A stretch of DNA of 19,133 nucleotides. It comes from CAYJAZ01 sp964371865 (GTDB taxonomy: Bacteria; Desulfobacterota; Desulfovibrionia; Desulfovibrionales; Desulfovibrionaceae). The translations under genes were made by a program, and so were the position numbers. The notes under the pieces were generated by a model that did no database searches, was not told the origin of the DNA, and saw nothing but the letters and a program-made list of their open reading frames with translations. The stretch lies in the NCBI GenBank assembly GCA_964371865.1, contig CAYJOR010000049.1, forward strand, positions 1 through 19,133, given 5' to 3'. Of the stretch, positions 14,940 through 19,133 are shown one piece after another. Position 1 is the stretch's first letter; every line of letters starts with the position of its first letter.

Positions 14940-15212
14940 CTAGAGGTCTGTAGCAGCTATGTTATTTGCTTTCAGTAGATGATTTCTATACCATCGCAAC
15001 ACAGATTGTCTATCAAACGCAACTTTATTTGACACACGAATCTTTGGCATCCCTTCTATATCACCAAGATTTTGAAGTGTACCACGTGCAATAGTACCAC
15101 CAAGATACTTACTTAAATCGCGGCGAAGCACTATAGCTGGAAGTTGTTTCTCGATATCAGAAATTATACTATCAATGCTTTCTAAAACTTTAGCGAGTTC
15201 TATCGTTGACAT
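14940..15212 (-). CDS. Small HTH (excisionase/AlpA-like) DNA-binding protein
   Basis: 90 residues with a GGAG site 6 nt before the ATG. Residues 23-76 carry the same framework as the 112-residue protein at 10557-10895: LPAIVLRRDLSKYLGG, then TLQNLGDIEGMP, IRVSNKV and SVLRWYR. This is a compact winged-helix fold as in phage excisionases and AlpA regulators. It is the first gene after a terminator/attenuator and is followed by the Ser/Thr-rich gene, so it probably leads the minus-strand operon of the element. Confidence 0.72.
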   Translation of the reverse strand: MSTIELAKVLESIDSIISDIEKQLPAIVLRRDLSKYLGGTIARGTLQNLGDIEGMPKIRVSNKVAFDRQSVLRWYRNHLLKANNIAATDL

Positions 15213-15225
15213 ATGTTCTCCATAA

Positions 15226-15261
15226 AATAAAAAAGTTGGCTAACTTTTCGCTAGCCAACTT
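15226..15261 (-). terminator. Rho-independent terminator or attenuator before the 90-residue HTH gene
   Basis: A perfect 10-bp stem, AAGTTGGCTA at 15233-15242 with complement 15252-15261 (9-nt loop), is followed on the minus strand by TTTTTTATTTTA running straight into the GGAG site of the HTH gene. It should end transcripts from 15352-16725, or act as an attenuator for the HTH operon because it is only about 20 nt from its start codon. Confidence 0.8.
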
Positions 15262-15351
15262 AATGTAGTGTAGAGATCAAATTTGTAGAGGTAAGGAATA
15301 TTTTTTAGAACAAAAATAAAATCAATAAGTTACAGAACCACTTTATATTTT

Positions 15352-16572
15352 TTACTCCGGCATATAACCTTTACCTTCTGATTTTCTACGTCTCCCTCTA
15401 GGAACAGCACGTCTCTTTCTTCTTCCGTTAATTTTCACAAATGCTTTTGCTTGATTAATGGATAAGGAATCTTTCATATTAATTGAATATATACTAAGAT
15501 TTAGTAAGTCAGTTATAGTGGAACTATCTTTATAAAAATATGTATCATCGTCTTCAGGTTTAATTATTTCAGCCAAGCTATTTATGATTTCATCAAGAGC
15601 ATCTGAACGGGGTATATTTTCTAATATTATCCTTTTCCATAATAGTAACCCGAAAGCTCGATTACCATCCGTCAATTTTCCTTTTTCAATTTTTGCACTT
15701 TTAACATTAATATGTGCGTCATTAATTTCATGATGAAGTTTTGGAGTATACGGTGAATTTTTTGGATCTTTCAGTTTCTCAAATTCTGATATAATTGAAT
15801 CGGCCTCTGAGTGGAGTATTTTTGCCGTCGTAATACTTTTTCCATTTTCTTCTGAAAAAACATATTCGATATTTCGACTTGAAATTGGAAAATTCTTTTC
15901 AAATTCACCCCATTGAGAAAGATATTCCTCATCCTTGAACTGAGGATATGCTTCAAGGATATCTTTCCCGAAAAGAATTTCACTACCATCATCCGTAATA
16001 TAGCGTGGTATTCCCTTCTGTGAAGTATTTTGAAAAAATAGGTGTTGAGAAATTTCTTCGGCACCTTTCCAATTTGCCTTTTTTTTCGCTTTCTGTAAAT
16101 CATCACTTTCGTCAATATGTGAAAATTTATGATTTAAATGTTTTCCAGCATACTGATTAATATTTGAATTAATCGAATCATGAAAGTGGTACTGCTGATG
16201 CTTCTTTTCAGTTCTTAATTTTGTGATAACCTGCTCGAGTATATGCTTAGCTGTTAGTTCCTCACTATATCTGACTTGAATAACACTATCAGCACTAGCT
16301 ACACTTGTTATAAGGTTATTCTTTTTTGAATTGTTATGTGTTTGCCTAGTTTTCCCGTGAACAGTATTTAAAAAGGCATTTAATTTAATTTTTATTGACT
16401 TAATTCCCTCATCGAGAAGTTCTTTATGTAGGTAAAAACAGCTAAAAACGCTATTTTTACTCTTAAAGTTTTCTTTACCAAAAATAAAACTAACATCCTC
16501 ATTAAATTCTTTTTTGATCAGAAGAGAGTTTAGTGCTTGGCATTTATAATCTTCACTTACCCTCTCTCTCAA
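15352..16572 (-). CDS. Orphan protein of unknown function, start uncertain or lost
   Basis: 406 codons if begun at the TTG at 16572, which has no ribosome binding site. The frame is open for another 51 codons to 16725 (segments such as FLKDFHREYGIYPLDIIFP) but contains no ATG, GTG or other TTG, and a TGA stands at 16726-16728 about 20 nt from the tRNA-Leu terminator. A GAGGAAG sequence sits at that TGA with no start codon after it. The protein is hydrophilic, rich in Lys, Glu, Ser and Asn, with no membrane segment, and ends in a very basic tail, INGRRKRRAVPRGRRRKSEG, suggesting nucleic-acid binding. I recognise no family. It is probably a 5'-truncated gene cut at the island edge. It is AT-rich like its neighbours. 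Confidence 0.55.
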   Translation of the reverse strand: MRERVSEDYKCQALNSLLIKKEFNEDVSFIFGKENFKSKNSVFSCFYLHKELLDEGIKSIKIKLNAFLNTVHGKTRQTHNNSKKNNLITSVASADSVIQVRYSEELTAKHILEQVITKLRTEKKHQQYHFHDSINSNINQYAGKHLNHKFSHIDESDDLQKAKKKANWKGAEEISQHLFFQNTSQKGIPRYITDDGSEILFGKDILEAYPQFKDEEYLSQWGEFEKNFPISSRNIEYVFSEENGKSITTAKILHSEADSIISEFEKLKDPKNSPYTPKLHHEINDAHINVKSAKIEKGKLTDGNRAFGLLLWKRIILENIPRSDALDEIINSLAEIIKPEDDDTYFYKDSSTITDLLNLSIYSINMKDSLSINQAKAFVKINGRRKRRAVPRGRRRKSEGKGYMPE

Positions 16573-16739
16573 AATTAAATTTAAATCCGTAAAGAAGACA
16601 CCATTCTCAATAAGTTCATCAAAATAAGCTATTTTAGTTTTTTCTTTTTCAGTTATAGGGAAGATTATATCAAGAGGATATATTCCATATTCCCTATGAA
16701 AATCTTTAAGAAAAGTGGCTCTTCCTCAAAAATTAGGCA

Positions 16740-16775
16740 CAAAAAAAGGACTTGGAGTTTTATCTCTAAGTCCTT
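16740..16775 (-). terminator. Terminator of tRNA-Leu
   Basis: Twelve-pair stem AAGGACTTGGAG / CTCTAAGTCCTT (16746-16757 with 16764-16775, one G-T wobble, 6-nt loop), followed on the minus strand by a T run complementary to the A run at 16741-16747. It begins 11 nt after the tRNA 3' end. Confidence 0.9.
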
Positions 16776-16785
16776 GAATTTTTTA

Positions 16786-16872
16786 TGGTACCCGGGGCCA
16801 GACTTGAACTGGCACGGTATTGCTACCGAGGGATTTTAAGTCCCTTGTGTCTACCTATTCCACCACCCGGGC
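16786..16872 (-). tRNA. tRNA-Leu (anticodon UAA)
   Basis: 87 nt with encoded CCA. The acceptor stem GCCCGGG pairs with CCCGGGT before the A discriminator and CCA. The D region is TGGTGGAATAGGTAGACACA. The anticodon stem GGGA/TCCC flanks a loop with TAA. A long variable arm (CTCGGTAGCAATACCGT) marks a class II tRNA, and the T loop is GTTCAAGTC. The class II arm plus UAA anticodon identify leucine. It is a frequent type of integration site, but the gene here is intact. Confidence 0.96.
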
Positions 16873-16906
16873 GTATTTTAAACCTTTGTCGTTGTCGACT
16901 TGAACG

Positions 16907-16935
16907 TTTATATAGAAAACTGCTTGACTTGTCAA
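16907..16935 (-). promoter_or_regulatory. Near-consensus sigma-70 promoter of tRNA-Leu
   Basis: On the minus strand TTGACA (16930-16935), a 17-nt spacer and TATAAA (16907-16912), about 35 nt before the tRNA 5' end. The -35 lies in a CTTGAC...GTCAAG palindrome, so the plus strand also shows TTGACT pointing towards tlyA, although a good plus-strand -10 is not obvious. Confidence 0.88.
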
Positions 16936-17023
16936 GAAAAAAATTTACTTAATTTTCATATCTTGTTATTTTTTCAACTTTGGTCTAAATTACTACAAAA
17001 CAATTCAAATTAAAGAGTATTAT

Positions 17024-17794
17024 ATGCCGAAAATTCGCGCCGATCAACTCGTCCTTAATCAAGGGCTTGCTGAATCAAAAGAACAAGCTAAACGCCTTAT
17101 TATGGCTGGAAAAGTTTGTATAATCCCAAAAGATAAAGTCGACAACTATAAAAGCGAAGACCTTATACTCGTACAAAAACCAGGACACCCATATCCAGAT
17201 GATACAACCCTTTGCCTTATAGGACAAGAAAGATTTGTTAGTCGTGGAGCATATAAACTCCTCACTGCACTCGAATATTTTAATCTCGATGTTACTGATT
17301 ATATTGGACTTGATGCCGGAGCATCCACCGGTGGATTCACCGACTGCCTTCTTCAACATAATGCAAAGAAAGTTTATGCTATTGATGTCGGCACCTTACA
17401 ACTTCACGAAAAATTACGTGCCGATTCTCGTGTTATATCAATGGAAAATACAAATCTGCGTTATGCTCAGAAAGAATTAATTCAAGAAGATATAGACATA
17501 CTTGTTGTTGACGTTTCTTTTATATCTCTCACGCTTATACTCCCTCCATGTATGCAGTGGTTAAAAAAAGGGGGAAAGATTCTTGCTCTTATAAAACCTC
17601 AATTTGAAGTATTACCACATCAGACTAAAAAAGGTATCGTTGTAAAAGAAGAATATAGGCAAGAAGCTATTGATAAAGTTGTTCAATTTTGTGAACACAA
17701 TCTCCCCTTAGACTTTCACGGGCTCGTTCCTTCTGCTATAAAAGGACCAAAAGGAAATCAAGAGTATATCGCTTATTGGAGCAGAAATGACTAA
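17024..17794 (+). CDS. tlyA: TlyA-family rRNA 2'-O-methyltransferase
   Basis: 256 residues, a normal TlyA length. Residues 1-60 form an S4 RNA-binding domain (RADQLVLNQGLAESKEQAKR and the following LIMAGKV). An FtsJ-like SAM methyltransferase domain follows from about 72: SRGAYKLL, then the SAM-binding GLDAGASTGGFTDCLL at 95-110. The K-D-K-E catalytic set is K78, D163 (VVDVSF), K191 (LIKPQFE) and E247 (GNQEYIAYW). TlyA methylates ribose 2'-OH of cytidines in 16S and/or 23S rRNA; the older name hemolysin A is misleading. An AAAGAG site precedes the ATG. It overlaps the glycosyltransferase gene by 8 nt. Confidence 0.93.
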   Translation: MPKIRADQLVLNQGLAESKEQAKRLIMAGKVCIIPKDKVDNYKSEDLILVQKPGHPYPDDTTLCLIGQERFVSRGAYKLLTALEYFNLDVTDYIGLDAGASTGGFTDCLLQHNAKKVYAIDVGTLQLHEKLRADSRVISMENTNLRYAQKELIQEDIDILVVDVSFISLTLILPPCMQWLKKGGKILALIKPQFEVLPHQTKKGIVVKEEYRQEAIDKVVQFCEHNLPLDFHGLVPSAIKGPKGNQEYIAYWSRND

Positions 17795-18857
17795 TAATAT
17801 CAACAAGTTTATAAATGAAGAACCTAAAAAAGTTCTCATTATAAAACAGCGTCAACTCGGTGATGTTCTTATGGGAACAGCCGCTATTCAAGCATTTAAA
17901 GAAAAGTTTCCAAATGCTCAAGTTGATTTTCTTACTGAAAAAAAATGCCTTCCTATAGTTGAAAATAATCCATACATTAATAAAATTTACGTGATTGATA
18001 AAAAAGAACAAAGTTCTATCTTTAAACAAATTTCTTTTTATAAAAATATTGCAAAAAACAACTATGATACCGTAATTGCTTTACAAACTCTTCCACGAGT
18101 AATTCTTCAAGTACTATTTTCAAAAGCAAAATATAAACTAGGACCTTATTCAAAAACCTATAAGAATTTACTTTTTACACATTTAACACGTATAGAAGAA
18201 GATTACCCTGCCCTTGAAAACATCGAAATTCTAAAACCTTTTAATATTCTAAAACCAAGTAAAATTACAGGTCATTTCTATCTTACAGAAAATGACAAAG
18301 AAAAAGCAAGAGAAATTCTTTTAGAAAATAATCTAAAAGAAGATAATATATTAATTGTTATAGATCCTAGCCATAAGGATTTTAGACGTGCCTACCCACC
18401 AAAACATTATGTAAAACTCCTCAACTATATACAAGAAAAAATCCCTCAGGCAGTTTTTTATTTTTCTTATGCTCCAGGCGAAGAAAATCAAGTTCGCGAC
18501 TGTGTTGACGGGTTAAATGATATGTCGCGCACTATTATACTTGATAAATGCCCTCCTCTCAGCGTTTCTGCGGCGATTGTAGCACAAGCTGATTATCACA
18601 TAGGTGCATGCTCGTTTCCAAGACATTTAGCTGTTTCATTTGCAATTCCTTCTACAAGCCTTATCGGAATAAGTCATACAAATTGGGATTATCCTGAAGA
18701 AAAACATTTAGTTGTAAAAACATCTCTTGATTGTCAACCCTGCGCTAACCATAGAAAATGTCACAATCCTCGTTGCATGTATGAACTCTATCCAGAACTC
18801 ATTCAAGATAAAGTTGTAGAGCATATTATGAAGTTTACAGAAAAAAATTCTATATAA
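17787..18857 (+). CDS. Glycosyltransferase family 9, heptosyltransferase-like
   Basis: A 356-residue GT9 protein of the ADP-heptose:LPS heptosyltransferase type (WaaC/WaaF/WaaQ relatives), a peripheral inner-membrane enzyme of lipopolysaccharide core assembly. The N-terminal Rossmann fold starts VLIIKQRQLGDVLMGTAAIQ, with the conserved aspartate D26 in the G-D-V motif, then FPNAQVDFLTE. The C-terminal donor domain has IDPSHKDFRRAYPPKHYVKL and the family loop ADYHIGACSFPRHLAVSFAI (usual form D-T-G-x-x-H-x-A; here G-A-C-S-F-P-R-H). A Cys cluster, CQPCANHRKCHNPRC, is near the C-terminus, as in many GT9 members. The altered donor loop means the sugar and step cannot be named. It is coupled to tlyA. 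Confidence 0.85.
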   Translation: MTNNINKFINEEPKKVLIIKQRQLGDVLMGTAAIQAFKEKFPNAQVDFLTEKKCLPIVENNPYINKIYVIDKKEQSSIFKQISFYKNIAKNNYDTVIALQTLPRVILQVLFSKAKYKLGPYSKTYKNLLFTHLTRIEEDYPALENIEILKPFNILKPSKITGHFYLTENDKEKAREILLENNLKEDNILIVIDPSHKDFRRAYPPKHYVKLLNYIQEKIPQAVFYFSYAPGEENQVRDCVDGLNDMSRTIILDKCPPLSVSAAIVAQADYHIGACSFPRHLAVSFAIPSTSLIGISHTNWDYPEEKHLVVKTSLDCQPCANHRKCHNPRCMYELYPELIQDKVVEHIMKFTEKNSI

Positions 18858-18871
18858 CATCTTCATTAAAT

Positions 18872-18905
18872 AAAAATCCCAACTCATAATGAATTGGGAT
18901 TTTTT
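18872..18905. terminator. Bidirectional rho-independent terminator
   Basis: AAAAATCCCAA at 18872-18882 pairs with TTGGGATTTTT at 18894-18904, giving T runs on both strands. It lies between the convergent glycosyltransferase and the acidic coiled-coil gene, and can serve both. Confidence 0.9.
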
Positions 18906-18921
18906 ATTATTCTTAAGAACT

Positions 18922-19131
18922 TTATTCTTCTTCGCTTTCTTCTTCAAAGAGAGCCATAATTTCTTCTTTTATCACTTTTGCAGCCGCAGCAGCTACAATA
19001 CCGTCCATATTTTTCATTGTATCTTCAAGAACTTGCAATCTTTCAGAAAGAGTATCATCTACTTGAGGTTCCGGTTTATTCTTAATAGATTCGATATCTG
19101 ACTCTAGCTGTGGAAGATTTTTCAATGATTC
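18922..19131 (-). CDS. Acidic coiled-coil protein, 3' part only
   Basis: The frame is open to the right edge of the window with no ATG, so only the last 69 or so codons are seen. The visible protein is rich in Glu, Lys and Leu with heptad-like spacing (LESDIESIKN, LSERLQVLEDTMKNMDGIVA). It has an alanine run, AAAAAK, and ends in a very acidic tail, FEEESEEE. This suggests a coiled coil; no family is recognised. The stop faces the bidirectional terminator. Confidence 0.65.
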   Translation of the reverse strand, partial: ESLKNLPQLESDIESIKNKPEPQVDDTLSERLQVLEDTMKNMDGIVAAAAAKVIKEEIMALFEEESEEE

Positions 19132-19133
19132 TT

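Larger units (their letters stand above)
10557..16740. mobile_element. Degenerate phage- or plasmid-like accessory island (boundaries approximate)
   Basis: Between the phn regulatory region and the tRNA-Leu terminator, gene content changes from compact metabolic genes to short unknown genes. These are two related excisionase-like HTH proteins, an inovirus Gp2 replication protein, a DUF3987-like fragment, an ankyrin remnant, a tiny ORF and an orphan frame, with many long inverted repeats between them. Spacing is loose and two frames contain in-frame TAA codons, which suggests decay. No integrase, transposase or duplicated tRNA end was found, so the ends are guesses and part of the segment (for example the membrane protein at 11491) may be ordinary chromosome. 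Confidence 0.45.

Noticed and set aside
10557..16872. tRNA-Leu as attachment site of the island
   Set aside because: I looked for a second copy of the tRNA 3' end (GGCCCCGGGTACCA and flank) on the left side and saw only an incidental 7-base GGTACC-type match near 12911. No integrase was found, and a full terminator separates the tRNA from the first island frame. Integration there stays possible but unsupported.
17736..18029. Minus-strand frame opposite the glycosyltransferase start
   Set aside because: It is a shadow of the AT-rich coding sequence of tlyA and the GT9 gene, with low-complexity Phe/Lys/Asn content and no ribosome binding site.

Overview
The window reads as an AT-rich Gram-negative chromosome, most likely a low-GC deltaproteobacterium of the Desulfovibrio type. 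The evidence is indirect: a family 9 (heptosyltransferase-like) glycosyltransferase implies lipopolysaccharide, and small helix-turn-helix proteins of the LGG/TL/NL type are common in mobile DNA of that group. No rRNA or housekeeping marker in the window fixes the species.

Region 1 (1-255). The window opens inside the start of a Phd/YefM-type antitoxin gene on the minus strand. A strong rho-independent terminator follows, closing the operon to its right.

Region 2 (256-10545, minus strand). This is a complete, compact C-P lyase (phosphonate degradation) operon in transcription order phnD-phnC-phnE-phnE-phnG-phnH-phnI-phnJ-phnK-phnM-phnL-PHP phosphoesterase. Most junctions are TAATG overlaps or abutting stop/start codons. 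PhnD, PhnC and two permeases import phosphonate. PhnG, H, I and L attach it to ribose from ATP, PhnM trims the triphosphate, and the radical-SAM enzyme PhnJ, with PhnK, breaks the C-P bond. The last gene is a PHP-family enzyme that I take to be PhnPP; it would replace both PhnP and PhnN by converting the cyclic phosphate to ribose 5-phosphate and phosphate. Upstream of phnD lie ten Pho-box-like heptamers at exact 11-bp spacing in two arrays (six plus four), so phosphate-starvation control by PhoB is very likely.

Region 3 (about 10557-16740). This is an accessory, partly decayed island between the phn regulatory region and a tRNA-Leu gene. It holds two related HTH proteins, an ankyrin-repeat remnant, a small membrane protein, an inovirus Gp2 (YagK/YfjJ-like) replication protein interrupted by an in-frame TAA, and a protein resembling the C-terminal part of DUF3987 proteins. 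It also holds a 20-codon ORF with a strong ribosome binding site, a Ser/Thr-rich unknown protein, and a 406-codon orphan frame without a credible start. Several long inverted repeats sit around the Gp2 gene, including a perfect 17-bp stem. I read the island as a degenerate phage- or plasmid-like element with a candidate replication origin. No integrase is visible.

Region 4 (16746-19133). tRNA-Leu(UAA), with a near-consensus promoter and a terminator, is divergent from tlyA (rRNA 2'-O-methyltransferase), which overlaps a family 9 glycosyltransferase by 8 nt. A bidirectional terminator follows, then the 3' end of an acidic coiled-coil gene that runs off the window.
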